DNA of 64,000 nt from NCBI RefSeq assembly GCF_002127585.1, contig NZ_NEGZ01000002.1, positions 157,775 to 221,774 of the forward strand, given 5' to 3'. The notes under the pieces were generated by a model, which saw only the letters and a program-made list of their open reading frames with translations, did not search any database and was not told the origin of the DNA. Shown in pieces: positions 1 through 9,360 of this stretch (its first letter is position 1; every line of letters begins with the position of its first letter). Made by a program: the position numbers and the translations under genes. This DNA comes from Janthinobacterium sp. GW458P. Its GTDB lineage: Bacteria; Pseudomonadota; Gammaproteobacteria; Burkholderiales; Burkholderiaceae_D.

Positions 1-81
1 ACTGTCTTCGACCGCGCGCCTTGCCCTGAACGCCGTCTCAGGCGCTTGTGTGGCCGGAAGGCGGGGCCGCCTTTGCGCCGG

Positions 82-94
82 TATAATGCTTCGA
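82..94 (+). promoter_or_regulatory. -10 box of truA, probable leaderless start
   Basis: A perfect TATAAT (82-87) ends six bases before the truA ATG at 94, so transcription would begin at or next to the start codon. No Shine-Dalgarno sequence lies between. The -35 element is not clear. An upstream TTG at 46 is in frame, but it would put the -10 box inside the coding region. Confidence 0.55.
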
Positions 95-924
95 TGCAAA
101 ATATTACGACAGCAACGCCATTGAAGCGTATCGTCCTCGGTCTGCAGTACGACGGCACGGCCTGGCATGGATACCAGAAACAGGAAGACGGGCAGACGGT
201 GCAGGACCAGCTGGAAAACGCGCTGGAGCAGTTCGCCCGCGTGCGCCTGGCCACCACCTGCGCCGGCCGCACGGACACGGGCGTGCATGCGCTTGAGCAA
301 GTCGTGCATTTCGATACAGAATTGAGCCGCGACGTGCATTCCTGGGTGCGCGGTGTCAACGCCTTCCTGCCAAAGTCCATCGCCGTGCGCTGGGCCAAGG
401 AACTTGAAGGCGATCCGACGGTCAATGACTTCTTCCACGCCCGTTTCAGCGCCCGCGCGCGCACTTATCATTATGTGTTGTATAACAACGCTACCCGTTC
501 GCCGCTGGTGGAAGGGCGCGCCGGCTTCTTTTTCCGCCCGCTGGACGTGGAACTGATGCGGCAAGCCGTGCAGCCGCTCTTGGGCTGGCACGATTTCACG
601 GCCTTCCGCGCCGCGCAATGCCAGGCCAAGTCGCCCGTCAAGCTGATGCACGACATCCGCATCGAGCGGCGCGGCGATTGCGTCATTTTTACGATTACGG
701 CCAATGCCTTCCTGCACCACATGGTGCGCAACCTGGTCGGCTCGCTCGTGTACATCGGCACGGGGCGCGAAAAGCCAGACTGGCTCGGGCATTTGCTGGA
801 AAGCAAGGATCGCCACGCGGCGGCGCCCACCTTCATGCCCGACGGCCTGTACCTGGCGCAGATCGACTACGATCCGAAATGGGAATTGCCGCAAGACAGC
901 AGCAGCGCCTTGCCCTGGTTTTGA
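94..924 (+). CDS. truA: tRNA pseudouridine(38-40) synthase TruA
   Basis: Converts uridines 38, 39 and 40 of the tRNA anticodon stem-loop to pseudouridine in the cytoplasm. The 276-residue product has the family hallmarks: an N-terminal RIVLGLQYDGTAWHGYQ segment and the catalytic aspartate in CAGRTDTGVHA. A later FTITANAFLHHMVRN segment belongs to the second half of the fold. The ATG at 94 gives the usual family N-terminus; an in-frame TTG at 46 would add 16 unconserved residues. The stop is followed 22 bases later by trpF, so truA leads the truA-trpFBA-accD-folC block typical of betaproteobacteria. Confidence 0.95.
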   Translation: MQNITTATPLKRIVLGLQYDGTAWHGYQKQEDGQTVQDQLENALEQFARVRLATTCAGRTDTGVHALEQVVHFDTELSRDVHSWVRGVNAFLPKSIAVRWAKELEGDPTVNDFFHARFSARARTYHYVLYNNATRSPLVEGRAGFFFRPLDVELMRQAVQPLLGWHDFTAFRAAQCQAKSPVKLMHDIRIERRGDCVIFTITANAFLHHMVRNLVGSLVYIGTGREKPDWLGHLLESKDRHAAAPTFMPDGLYLAQIDYDPKWELPQDSSSALPWF

Positions 925-946
925 GCTGCATCAATAAAGGAATCGC

Positions 947-1630
947 ATGCCACGCACACGCATCAAGATCTGCGGCCTGACCCGCGTTGAAGACATCCAG
1001 GCTGTCGTGGCGGCGGGCGCCGACGCCATCGGCTTCGTGTTTTATCCGAAAAGCCCCCGTTACGTGACGCCCGAGCAGGCGGCCAACCTGATCGCCGCCA
1101 TTCCCCCGTATGTAACGGCAGTGGGCCTGTTCGTCAATGCCACCGTGGAAGAAGTGCGGGCGACCCGGGCCGTGGCGCCCTTGTCCCTGTTGCAATTTCA
1201 CGGCGACGAGACGCCGGAACACAGCGCCGCGCTGGCCGGCGCAGTCAATACACCGTTTACGCAAGTGTTCAGGGTGAAAACCGACACCCGCTTTGAAGAT
1301 TTGCTAGAATACGAACAGCGCTATCGCGCCGCCAGTCCCTTGTTCTCGAGCCTCTTGCTCGATACCTATGTGGATGCGTATGGCGGTGCAGGAAAGGTAT
1401 TCGATTGGTCCCTCATTCCAGAAGAACTCGCGCCTCGGGTCGTTTTAAGTGGTGGCTTGAGCGTACAAAACGCGACTGACGCAGTGGTGCGCGTGCGCCC
1501 TTACGCCGTCGACATCAGCAGTGGTGTCGAAGCGTCCAAGGGCATCAAGGACGCATCCAAAGTCCGCGCGTTCGTCGCCGCGGTGCAGGATGCCGATGCC
1601 ATCATTGCCAGAGGAAACCACCATGAATGA
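947..1630 (+). CDS. trpF: Phosphoribosylanthranilate isomerase TrpF
   Basis: Carries out the Amadori rearrangement of N-(5-phosphoribosyl)anthranilate to CdRP, the third step of tryptophan synthesis. The 227-residue product is a single TIM barrel. It opens with RIKICGLTR (catalytic cysteine) and has the second-strand [17 protein letters not shown] motif, LLQFHGDE, and the C-terminal phosphate-binding stretch [10 protein letters not shown] followed by [21 protein letters not shown] is placed six bases before the ATG. The last eight bases overlap trpB, which suggests translational coupling. Confidence 0.96.
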   Translation: MPRTRIKICGLTRVEDIQAVVAAGADAIGFVFYPKSPRYVTPEQAANLIAAIPPYVTAVGLFVNATVEEVRATRAVAPLSLLQFHGDETPEHSAALAGAVNTPFTQVFRVKTDTRFEDLLEYEQRYRAASPLFSSLLLDTYVDAYGGAGKVFDWSLIPEELAPRVVLSGGLSVQNATDAVVRVRPYAVDISSGVEASKGIKDASKVRAFVAAVQDADAIIARGNHHE

Positions 1631-2873
1631 CCATACTACAGCGCCCGGCGCAGCCGCCGCATTGTTCCACGCCGCCGATTACCCGTTTCCCGACCCGCGC
1701 GGCCACTTTGGCCCCTACGGCGGCTCGTTTGTGGCCGAAACGCTCACGCACGCGCTGGCCGAGCTGAAGGACGCCTACGCGCGCTACAGCGTCGATCCGG
1801 AATTCCTGGAAGAATTCCGCTACGAGCTGAAACACTTCGTCGGCCGCCCGTCGCCCATCTACCACGCCAAGCGCTGGTCCGAGATGGCCGGCGGCGCGCA
1901 AATCTACTTCAAGCGCGAAGACCTGAACCACACGGGCGCGCACAAGATCAATAACGTGATCGGCCAGGCCCTGCTGGCCAAGCGCATGGGCAAGCCGCGC
2001 ATCATCGCCGAGACGGGCGCGGGCCAGCACGGCGTGGCCACGGCCACCATCTGCGCCCGCTTCGGCCTCGAATGCGTGGTCTACATGGGCAGCGAAGACG
2101 TCAAGCGCCAGGCGCAGAACGTGTATCGCATGAAATTGCTGGGCGCGACCGTCATACCCGTTGAATCGGGTTCGAAGACCCTCAAGGACGCGCTGAACGA
2201 AGCCATGCGCGACTGGGTCACCAACATCGAAAACACCTTTTACATCATCGGCACCGTGGCCGGCCCCCATCCGTATCCGATGATGGTGCGCGACTTCCAG
2301 TCCGTTATCGGCGAGGAATGCCTGGTGCAGATGCCGGAAATGACGGGCCGCCAGCCCGACTACGTGCTGGCCTGCATCGGCGGCGGCTCGAACGCCATGG
2401 GCATCTTTTACCCGTATATCGACCAGAAAGACGTCAAACTGATCGGCGTGGAAGCGGCCGGCGAAGGACTGGACACGGGCAAGCACTCGGCCTCGCTGAC
2501 GGCCGGTTTCCCCGGCGTGCTGCACGGCAACCGCACCTATCTGCTGCAGGACGAAAACGGCCAGATCATCGAGACGCATTCCGTCTCGGCCGGCCTCGAC
2601 TATCCGGGCGTGGGTCCGGAACATGCCTGGTTGAAAGATTCCGGCCGCGCGCAATACGTGTCCATCACGGACGACGAGGCGCTGCAGGCCTTCCACGACT
2701 GCTGCCATATCGAAGGCATCATCCCGGCCCTGGAATCGTCGCACGCGCTGGCCTACGCGGCCAAGCTGGCGGCTACCTTGCCGAAAGACCAGATTGTGCT
2801 GGCCAACCTGTCGGGCCGTGGCGACAAGGACATGCATACGGTGGCGGAGCGCATGGGATTGAATTTCTCTTAA
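1623..2873 (+). CDS. trpB: Tryptophan synthase beta subunit
   Basis: PLP-dependent condensation of indole with serine to tryptophan, in the alpha2-beta2 complex with TrpA. The 416-residue product has the PLP lysine in [12 protein letters not shown] near residue 105, the [11 protein letters not shown] substrate loop, the glycine-rich phosphate cup GGGSNAMG, and NLSGRGDKD near the C-terminus. The ATG at 1623 matches the family start (MNDHTTAPG) and lies inside the last codons of trpF; reading further upstream would only translate trpF in another frame. The gene is separated from trpA by 101 bases that hold a palindromic repeat. Confidence 0.97.
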   Translation: MNDHTTAPGAAAALFHAADYPFPDPRGHFGPYGGSFVAETLTHALAELKDAYARYSVDPEFLEEFRYELKHFVGRPSPIYHAKRWSEMAGGAQIYFKREDLNHTGAHKINNVIGQALLAKRMGKPRIIAETGAGQHGVATATICARFGLECVVYMGSEDVKRQAQNVYRMKLLGATVIPVESGSKTLKDALNEAMRDWVTNIENTFYIIGTVAGPHPYPMMVRDFQSVIGEECLVQMPEMTGRQPDYVLACIGGGSNAMGIFYPYIDQKDVKLIGVEAAGEGLDTGKHSASLTAGFPGVLHGNRTYLLQDENGQIIETHSVSAGLDYPGVGPEHAWLKDSGRAQYVSITDDEALQAFHDCCHIEGIIPALESSHALAYAAKLAATLPKDQIVLANLSGRGDKDMHTVAERMGLNFS

Positions 2874-2889
2874 CCCGAAAGCAAGAACC

Positions 2890-2916
2890 GGGGGCGGACC
2901 CTCAGGGTCCGACCCC
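2890..2916. repeat. Short GC-rich palindrome, copy A
   Basis: Twelve-base arms (2890-2901 and 2905-2916) around the loop TCA, with one mismatch. The right arm reads GGGTCCGACCCC. A sister copy at 10776-10802 has the same layout with a paired base change. It sits between trpB and trpA and has no T-run, so it is not a standard terminator. It resembles REP-like intergenic palindromes. Confidence 0.7.
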
Positions 2917-2974
2917 AGCATTTGCTGTTGGGTTTGAAAAATATTCCATTTATTTACCGTCAAGAAAGATAACC

Positions 2975-3772
2975 ATGTCCCGTATCGCCACCACCTTCGC
3001 CCAATTAAAATCCAGCAACAAGACCGCCCTGATCACCTTCATCACCGCCGGCGACCCCGGCCCCGACGCCACCGTGCCCCTGATGCACGCGCTTGTCGAG
3101 GGCGGCGCCGACGTGCTGGAGCTGGGCGTGCCGTTTTCCGACCCCATGGCCGAAGGCCCCGTCATCCAGCGCGCCTGCGAGCGGGCGCTGGCATTCAATG
3201 TCGGCATCCACGACGTCTTCGGCTACGTGCGCCAGTTCCGCGAAACGAACCAGACGACGCCCGTGGTGCTGATGGGCTACGCAAACCCGATCGAGCGCAT
3301 CGGCAGCGCCGCGTTTATTGATGCAGCGCAAGCTGCAGGCGCCGATGGCGCCATCGTCGTCGATTATCCGCCGGAAGAGTGCGAGCAGTTCGCGGCCGCC
3401 ATGCGGGCGGCGGGACTCGACCTGATTTTTTTGCTGGCGCCTACCTCGACGGAAGAACGCATCGCGCAAGTGGCCAAGGTTGGTGGCGGCTTCAGCTATT
3501 ACGTGTCGCTGAAAGGTGTCACGGGAGCGGGAAACATTGATACGGAACAGGTGGCGGAGCGCCTCGCGGCCATCCGTCAGCATGTAAAATTGCCTATCGG
3601 CGTGGGCTTCGGCATCCGCGATGGCGCCACAGCCAGGGCCGTTGCCAAGGTGGCCGATGCCGTCGTCATCGGCAGCCGCATCATCCAGGAAATTGAAAAT
3701 GCCCCTGAAGGGGGCGCCGTCGACGCCGTGCGCAGCTTTACAGCTGGCATCCGCGCCGCACTGGATGCCTGA
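2975..3772 (+). CDS. trpA: Tryptophan synthase alpha subunit
   Basis: Cleaves indole-3-glycerol phosphate to indole, which is channelled to TrpB. The 265-residue TIM barrel has the catalytic glutamate in [21 protein letters not shown], the loop-2 aspartate in VDYPPEE, and the phosphate-binding end GVGFGIRDG followed by AVVIGSRI. Frames upstream are open for several hundred bases, but the first family-like start is the ATG at 2975 ([11 protein letters not shown]), preceded by AAGAAAG. It completes the trpFBA set. Confidence 0.96.
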   Translation: MSRIATTFAQLKSSNKTALITFITAGDPGPDATVPLMHALVEGGADVLELGVPFSDPMAEGPVIQRACERALAFNVGIHDVFGYVRQFRETNQTTPVVLMGYANPIERIGSAAFIDAAQAAGADGAIVVDYPPEECEQFAAAMRAAGLDLIFLLAPTSTEERIAQVAKVGGGFSYYVSLKGVTGAGNIDTEQVAERLAAIRQHVKLPIGVGFGIRDGATARAVAKVADAVVIGSRIIQEIENAPEGGAVDAVRSFTAGIRAALDA

Positions 3773-3968
3773 GCAATCTTGCCTTTTACGCAAGATGTGT
3801 TGGCGGCAAAGTTCGACAGCCCGGCGATAAACGGCTACACTTCGGCCACTGAATGCCTGTTATTGTGCAATAGATAAAATTTTTGGTGGCGCCCCGCGGG
3901 GCGTCGCCGTTGACCGTCTGCCGGGGGCGTCCACCGACGCTACCCCTGCAAGGGCCCAAGGAGAAAAT
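3773..3968. other. trpA-accD spacer
   Basis: 196 bases without a gene. It holds an AT-rich stretch near 3860-3885 (with GATAAAAT) that could be a -10 region, then a perfect palindrome CGCCCCGCGGGGCG near 3892-3905. AAGGAG lies just before the accD ATG. No T-run follows the palindrome, so termination is not supported. Confidence 0.4.
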
Positions 3969-4841
3969 ATGAGTTGGTTGGAAAAACTGCTGCCACCGCG
4001 CATCCAGCGTTCTGATGCTGCCGCGCGCAAGACCATGCCGGAAGGCCTGTGGGTCAAGTGCCCGTCGTGCGAAGCCGTGCTGTACCGTACGGACCTGGAA
4101 TCGAATTTGCACGTGTGCCCGAAATGCGATCACCACATGCGCATCCGCGCGCGTGAACGCCTCGACAGCCTGCTCGACGCGGGCGGCCGCTATGAAATCG
4201 GCCAGGAAATCCTGCCTGTCGATACCTTGAAGTTCAAGGACAGCAAGAAATACCCGGACCGCCTGAAATCTGCCATGGAAGCGACGGGCGAGACCGATGC
4301 GATGGTTGTCATGGGCGGCGCCATCATGAGCCTGCCAGTGGTCGTGGCGTGCTTCGAATTCGAGTTCATGGGCGGCTCCATGGGTTCTGTCGTGGGCGAG
4401 CGCTTCGTGCGTGGCGCGCAGATCGCACTGGAGCAGAAAGTGCCGTTCATTTGCATCACCGCCACCGGTGGCGCGCGCATGCAGGAAGGCTTGCTTTCCT
4501 TGATGCAGATGGCGAAAACCACGGCCATGCTGACCAAGTTGTCGGAAAAGAAATTGCCATTCATCAGCGTGCTGACCGACCCGACCATGGGCGGCGTGTC
4601 CGCTTCGTTCGCCTTCATGGGCGACGTCGTCATCGCCGAGCCGAAAGCGCTGATCGGCTTCGCCGGCCCGCGCGTGATTGAAAACACCGTGCGCGAAAAA
4701 CTGCCGGAAGGCTTCCAGCGCGCCGAGTTCCTCGTCACCAAGGGCGCCGTCGACATGATCGTCGACCGCCGCAAGATGCGCGAAGAAATCGCCCGTCTGC
4801 TGGCCTTGTTGCAGAACCAGGCCGTTGAAGTGCTTGCTTAA
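3969..4841 (+). CDS. accD: Acetyl-CoA carboxylase carboxyltransferase subunit beta
   Basis: Beta half of the carboxyltransferase that moves carboxyl from biotin-BCCP to acetyl-CoA, the first committed step of fatty acid synthesis. The 290-residue product carries the N-terminal four-cysteine zinc ribbon (C31, C34, C50, C53). It then has the crotonase-like core with [25 protein letters not shown] and [12 protein letters not shown]. The start follows AAGGAG with good spacing. Its place between trpA and folC is standard in betaproteobacteria. Confidence 0.97.
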   Translation: MSWLEKLLPPRIQRSDAAARKTMPEGLWVKCPSCEAVLYRTDLESNLHVCPKCDHHMRIRARERLDSLLDAGGRYEIGQEILPVDTLKFKDSKKYPDRLKSAMEATGETDAMVVMGGAIMSLPVVVACFEFEFMGGSMGSVVGERFVRGAQIALEQKVPFICITATGGARMQEGLLSLMQMAKTTAMLTKLSEKKLPFISVLTDPTMGGVSASFAFMGDVVIAEPKALIGFAGPRVIENTVREKLPEGFQRAEFLVTKGAVDMIVDRRKMREEIARLLALLQNQAVEVLA

Positions 4842-4944
4842 TCGTCAATAGTTACAGGCCGGGCGGCGTCCTGCGGACCCGCCTGGTTGCCACGCCACAC
4901 CGTCTGCGCGCCGCGCGCACTGTCTCCTCATCAAGAAGTCTCCC

Positions 4945-6243
4945 ATGCAAAACCTCCCCACCACCTTGCCGGACTGGCTCGCCCTGCTGGAAACCCGCCA
5001 TTCGGAAACCCAGATCAACATGGGCCTGGACCGCGTGCAAGCCGTCAAGGCGCGCATGCAGCTCGCTTTTACTTGCCCCGTGATCATGGTGGCGGGCACG
5101 AATGGCAAGGGTTCCACCTGCGCCATGCTGGAATCGGTGCTGTTGCGCGCCGGATACAAAGTGGGCTTGTACATCAAGCCGCATTTTCTCGATTTCAATG
5201 AGCGCGCCCGCGTGCTGGGCGAGATGGCCAGCGACGAACAGCTTGTCGCCAGCTTCAACTTTGTTGAGTCCGTGCGCGGCGACACGCCGCTCACGTATTT
5301 CGAATTCACCACCCTGGCCATCCTGCACCTGCTGTCGCAGGCCAAGCTCGACGTGGCCATCCTGGAAGTGGGCCTGGGCGGGCGCCTGGACGCCGTCAAT
5401 GTGATCGACGCGGACGTGGCCATCGTCACCAGCGTCGATATCGACCACACGGATTACCTGGGCGACACGCGCGAAGCGATCGGCTTTGAAAAAGCCGGCA
5501 TCTTCCGCCCGGGCAAGGCGGCCATCTGCAGCGACCCCGTGCCGCCGCAATCCTTGATCGACCATGCCGAGGCCATCGGCGCCGACCTGTGGCTGATGGG
5601 CCGCGATTTCAACTATTCGGGCGACAAGCAGCAGTGGAACTATGGCGGGCGCGAACAGCGCCGCAATTCGCTGGCCTACCCGAGCTTGCGCGGCGCCAAC
5701 CAGATCCTCAACGCGACCGCCGTGCTGGCCGCGCTGGAAGTGCTGAAATTGAAACTGCCCGTGGGCGCGCAGGAAGTGCGCACGGGCCTCGTGACGGTGG
5801 AACTGCCGGGCCGCTTCCAGGTCTTGCCTGGCCGTCCCAGCGTGATCCTTGATGTAGCGCATAATCCCCACGCGGCCTCGGCCCTCAACCAGAACCTGGG
5901 CAATATGGGATTCCACCCGTACACCTATGCCGTGTTCGGCTCCATGCACGACAAGGATATCGATGGCGTGCTCGCCGCCATGAGCGAGCACGTCGATCAC
6001 TGGTGCCTGGCGGGCCTGCCGTCGCCGCGCGCGGCCACGGCCTCCGAGCTGGCCGCCAAGGTGCAGATCATGTTGGAAGATAAACCCGACAGCAGCGAGC
6101 ATACTGTGTCTATTTTCGATGATCCGGCACAAGCTTTTGCAAATGCAATGAGCCGGGCCGGTGAGAATGATAGAATTGTGGTCTTTGGTTCTTTCCTCAC
6201 CGTTGCCGGCGTGATGAAGGCCCGAAAATCCTCACTTCACTGA
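4945..6243 (+). CDS. folC: Dihydrofolate synthase / folylpolyglutamate synthase
   Basis: Adds glutamate to dihydropteroate and then further glutamates to folates. The 432-residue product has the Mur-ligase P-loop VAGTNGKGSTCAMLESV, the folate-side FEFTTLAILHLL stretch, LEVGLGGRLDAVN, the SVDIDHTDYLGDT metal-binding segment, and the C-terminal domain motif ILDVAHNPHAA. ATG at 4945 gives MQNLPTTLPDWLALLE, the expected start. It lies 103 bases after accD, and the SPOR-domain gene follows after 24 bases. Confidence 0.95.
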   Translation: MQNLPTTLPDWLALLETRHSETQINMGLDRVQAVKARMQLAFTCPVIMVAGTNGKGSTCAMLESVLLRAGYKVGLYIKPHFLDFNERARVLGEMASDEQLVASFNFVESVRGDTPLTYFEFTTLAILHLLSQAKLDVAILEVGLGGRLDAVNVIDADVAIVTSVDIDHTDYLGDTREAIGFEKAGIFRPGKAAICSDPVPPQSLIDHAEAIGADLWLMGRDFNYSGDKQQWNYGGREQRRNSLAYPSLRGANQILNATAVLAALEVLKLKLPVGAQEVRTGLVTVELPGRFQVLPGRPSVILDVAHNPHAASALNQNLGNMGFHPYTYAVFGSMHDKDIDGVLAAMSEHVDHWCLAGLPSPRAATASELAAKVQIMLEDKPDSSEHTVSIFDDPAQAFANAMSRAGENDRIVVFGSFLTVAGVMKARKSSLH

Positions 6244-6267
6244 AACGCACTCGACTGAAAATCACGC

Positions 6268-7245
6268 ATGGGCTTGTTCTCGAAACTGTTTAAAAACAAG
6301 CAAGAATCCTCTGGCGAAGACAGCGGCTTTTATGTCCCTGGCGAAGCACAGTCGCCGACCCGCAAACGCGCCGCCAACACCTCCGGTGGCGGCGGATCGC
6401 GCCGTGGCGGCAAGGAAACGCCGGACCCGGTCTTGCCTGAAAAAAAGCGCGCACGCCGCCGCCTGGTCGGGGCCATCGCCCTGGCCCTGGGCGTCGCCGT
6501 CGGCTTGCCGATGCTGCTCGATTCCGAACCGAAAGCGCCCGTCAACGACATCGCCATCGACATCCCCTCGAAAGAAAAGGCGGCTGCTGCGCCTGCGCCG
6601 GCCCCGGTGCCGGCCATGCCAGCCCAGACGGCTGCAAACACTGGCCTGGACCAGTCCGAGGAAATTGTCGATGCGCCGCTGCCGCCAGTCGCCAGGCCCA
6701 AGCCGGCGCCGGCACCCGTGTTGGCAGCTGCCGAGCCTGCGCCGGTGAAGCCGGCCTATGTCGAGCCGAAACCTGAACCCAAGCCTGTCAAGGTGGAGCC
6801 GAAGCCGGAGCCGAAACACGAGCCCAAGCCGGAAGCCAGGCACGAGCCCAAGCCTGAACCGAAGCCGGAACCCAAACATGAAGTAAAACCGGAAGCCAAG
6901 CCGGAGCCGAAACCGGCCAAGCCGGCGCAGTCGGCCGACGATGCGGCGCGCGCCATGGCAATTCTGGAGGGCAAGCCGCTCGATAAGCCACAGGAAAAAG
7001 CGCACGATGCCGGCAATGGCAAGTTCGTGGTGCAGGTGGCGGCCCTGGCGACGCAGGACAAGGTCGACGAATTGCAGGAGAAGCTGCGGGAAGCAGGCAT
7101 CAAGTCGTACACGCAGAAAGTCTCCAGCCCGGCGGGCGAGCGCATCCGTGTAAGAGTGGGGCCGTTCGGCAGCCGTGACGATGCGGAAAAGACACGCGCC
7201 AAGCTGCAAAAACTGGGCCTGGGCGGCAGCCTGGTGCCGGTGTGA
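6268..7245 (+). CDS. SPOR-domain protein (DedD/FtsN-like)
   Basis: A probable inner-membrane cell-division protein that binds denuded septal peptidoglycan. The 325-residue product has a basic cytoplasmic N-terminus, one membrane span (about residues 69-88, VGAIALALGVAVGLPMLL), and a long Pro/Lys/Glu-rich linker (about 160-225) built from PKPEPK-like repeats. A C-terminal SPOR domain (about 250-325) begins FVVQVAALATQDKVDEL and ends VRVGPFGSRDDAEKTRAKL. Its position between folC and cvpA matches dedD of other proteobacteria. The linker DNA (6760-6930) is repetitive and may vary in length between strains. Confidence 0.85.
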   Translation: MGLFSKLFKNKQESSGEDSGFYVPGEAQSPTRKRAANTSGGGGSRRGGKETPDPVLPEKKRARRRLVGAIALALGVAVGLPMLLDSEPKAPVNDIAIDIPSKEKAAAAPAPAPVPAMPAQTAANTGLDQSEEIVDAPLPPVARPKPAPAPVLAAAEPAPVKPAYVEPKPEPKPVKVEPKPEPKHEPKPEARHEPKPEPKPEPKHEVKPEAKPEPKPAKPAQSADDAARAMAILEGKPLDKPQEKAHDAGNGKFVVQVAALATQDKVDELQEKLREAGIKSYTQKVSSPAGERIRVRVGPFGSRDDAEKTRAKLQKLGLGGSLVPV

Positions 7246-7265
7246 CGATGCAAGGCTGAACGCGC

Positions 7266-7754
7266 GTGACGATCTTCGATTACCTGGTGCTGTTCGTGCT
7301 GGCCACGTCCGTGCTGATCAGCATGATGCGCGGCCTGGTCAAGGAAATACTGTCGCTGGTCAGCTGGATCGTGGCGTTCGTCATTGCCAACGCCTATGGC
7401 GCCACCCTGGCGAAATTCCTGCCGGAAGCCGTGCCGGGCGAAGCCATCCGTCTGTTGCTGGCTTTCGTCGTGCTGTTCATCGGCGTGCGCATTTTGATGG
7501 GATTGCTGTCCATGACGGTCGACGCGCTGGTCAAGGTGACAGGCCTGAGCCTGGCTGACCGTACCCTGGGCAGCCTGTTCGGCCTGGCGCGGGGCCTTGT
7601 GATCGTGCTGACCGCCGTCATCTTGTGCGGCATGACTTCCGTACCGCAGCAGCCCTTCTGGAAAAACGCGCTGCTCAGCCCGCTCGCGGAGCAGGGCGCG
7701 CGCGCCATCAAGCCTTATCTGCCTGCCGCCTACGCGCAGCATGTGAAATTTTGA
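7266..7754 (+). CDS. cvpA: CvpA family membrane protein
   Basis: Integral inner-membrane protein of about 162 residues with four predicted spans (roughly residues 4-22, 27-48, 65-85, 103-122). The family is needed for colicin V production in E. coli and sits before purF in many proteobacteria, as here. The conserved N-terminus FDYLVLFVL..SMMRGLVKEILSL is present. It starts with GTG at 7266; no ATG in frame fits. PurF follows after 39 bases. Confidence 0.9.
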   Translation: MTIFDYLVLFVLATSVLISMMRGLVKEILSLVSWIVAFVIANAYGATLAKFLPEAVPGEAIRLLLAFVVLFIGVRILMGLLSMTVDALVKVTGLSLADRTLGSLFGLARGLVIVLTAVILCGMTSVPQQPFWKNALLSPLAEQGARAIKPYLPAAYAQHVKF

Positions 7755-7793
7755 ATTTTTTTTAAAATCAGTAGCACAGTTTAGGAGCACACC

Positions 7794-9317
7794 ATGTGTG
7801 GCATCGTCGGCGTCGTTTCCCATCAACCTGTCAATCAATTGCTCTATGATGCATTGTTGCTCTTGCAACATCGCGGTCAGGATGCGGCAGGGATTGCGAC
7901 AAATCACAGCAGTATGTTTTCCATGCACAAGGCCAACGGCCTCGTGCGTGACGTCTTCCGTACGCGCAATATGCGTTCGCTGCAAGGCACTACGGGCATC
8001 GGCCACTGCCGTTACCCGACGGCCGGTTCGTCGAGCGAAGAGGAAGCACAGCCGTTTTATGTGAATGCGCCGTTCGGCATCACGCTGGCGCACAATGGCA
8101 ACCTGACCAACTGGGAGCAGTTGAAGCAGGAAATGTTCAAGAACGACCGCCGTCACATCAATACCGATTCCGACTCGGAAGTGCTGCTCAACGTGCTGGC
8201 GCATGAAATCCAGGAAGCGACGACGGGCCTGAACCTGGACCCCGACGCCATCTTCAAGGCGGTCACCGTGCTGAACCGCCGCGTCAAGGGCGGCTATGCC
8301 GCCGTGGCGCAAATCGCCGGCGTGGGCTTGCTGGCCTTCCGCGACCCGCACGGCATCCGCCCGCTGTGCCTGGGTATCAATGAAACGGAGCAGGGGCCTG
8401 AATACCTGATCGCCTCCGAATCCGTGGCCCTGGAAGGCATGGGTTTCCGCTTCGTGCGTGACATCGGCCCCGGCGAAGCCGTCTTCATCGATGCCGACAA
8501 GCAATTGCATAGCGCTCAGTGCGCCGATAACGCCAGCCTGAATCCGTGCGTGTTCGAATTCGTCTACCTGGCCCGTCCCGATTCCGTCATCGACGGCGCC
8601 TCCGTGTACGCCACGCGCCTGAAAATGGGCGAATACCTGGCGGAAAAAATCCGCACCGAGTTGCCTGGCGTGCATATCGACGTGGTCATGCCGATTCCCG
8701 ACTCCTCGCGTCCGGCCGCCATCCAGCTGGCCATGGCGCTCAACATCGAGTACCGCGAAGGCTTCATCAAGAACCGCTACATCGGCCGCACTTTTATTAT
8801 GCCGGGCCAGGCGGCGCGCAAGAAATCCGTGCGCCAGAAGCTCAACGCGATTCCATCGGAATTCAAGGACAAAGTGGTCTTGCTGGTCGATGACTCCATC
8901 GTGCGCGGCACCACCAGCCGTGAAATCGTGCAGATGGCGCGCGAAGCGGGCGCGACGAAGGTCATCTTCGCCTCGGCCGCGCCGCCGGTGATCTACCCGA
9001 ACGTATACGGCATCGACATGCCGACGCGTGACGAGCTGATCGCCTACGGCCGCACGACGGAAGAAGTGTGCCGCGAAATCACGGCCGATTACCTGGTGTA
9101 CCAGGACATCGGCGCCCTCAAGCAGGCGATTGCCGACGTCAACCCGGCCCTGACGAACTTCGAGGCGTCATGCTTCGACGGCGTCTACGTGACGGGCGAC
9201 GTGTCGCAGGAATACCTGGACCGCCTCGAATATGCGCGCCACCATCCGAAGGCGGCAGCGCCCGAAGATACGCCCCGTTCCCAGCTGAACCTGAACCTGG
9301 CAACGACAGAAGCGTAA
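7794..9317 (+). CDS. purF: Amidophosphoribosyltransferase PurF
   Basis: First committed step of purine synthesis: PRPP plus glutamine gives phosphoribosylamine. The 507-residue product begins MCGIVGVV, so the nucleophile cysteine is exposed by removal of Met1 and there is no propeptide. The Ntn glutaminase half has HRGQDAAGIAT and IGHCRYPTAGSS. The phosphoribosyltransferase half has the PRPP loop VVLLVDDSIVRGTTSREIV. TTTAGGAGCAC precedes the ATG. A strong terminator follows the stop. Confidence 0.97.
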   Translation: MCGIVGVVSHQPVNQLLYDALLLLQHRGQDAAGIATNHSSMFSMHKANGLVRDVFRTRNMRSLQGTTGIGHCRYPTAGSSSEEEAQPFYVNAPFGITLAHNGNLTNWEQLKQEMFKNDRRHINTDSDSEVLLNVLAHEIQEATTGLNLDPDAIFKAVTVLNRRVKGGYAAVAQIAGVGLLAFRDPHGIRPLCLGINETEQGPEYLIASESVALEGMGFRFVRDIGPGEAVFIDADKQLHSAQCADNASLNPCVFEFVYLARPDSVIDGASVYATRLKMGEYLAEKIRTELPGVHIDVVMPIPDSSRPAAIQLAMALNIEYREGFIKNRYIGRTFIMPGQAARKKSVRQKLNAIPSEFKDKVVLLVDDSIVRGTTSREIVQMAREAGATKVIFASAAPPVIYPNVYGIDMPTRDELIAYGRTTEEVCREITADYLVYQDIGALKQAIADVNPALTNFEASCFDGVYVTGDVSQEYLDRLEYARHHPKAAAPEDTPRSQLNLNLATTEA

Positions 9318-9324
9318 TTATCTT

Positions 9325-9349
9325 GCCCGGCTAGCGCCGGGCTTTTTTT
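9325..9349 (+). terminator. Rho-independent terminator after purF
   Basis: Seven-base stem GCCCGGC / GCCGGGC with loop TAGC, followed by seven T. It ends only 11 bases before the next ATG at 9361, leaving almost no leader for the following gene. Confidence 0.9.
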
Positions 9350-9360
9350 GCTCCGCGATC

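Noticed and set aside
1602-2963. Long open frame of 453 codons on the minus strand across trpB
   Set aside because: Antisense shadow caused by high GC codon bias. The translation is low-complexity (His/Arg/Gly/Val rich) and has no family features, while trpB on the plus strand is certain.
6760-6930. Repeated CCGAAGCCGGAGCC-like DNA as a mobile or regulatory repeat
   Set aside because: It encodes the PKPE linker of the SPOR protein, a common feature of this family.
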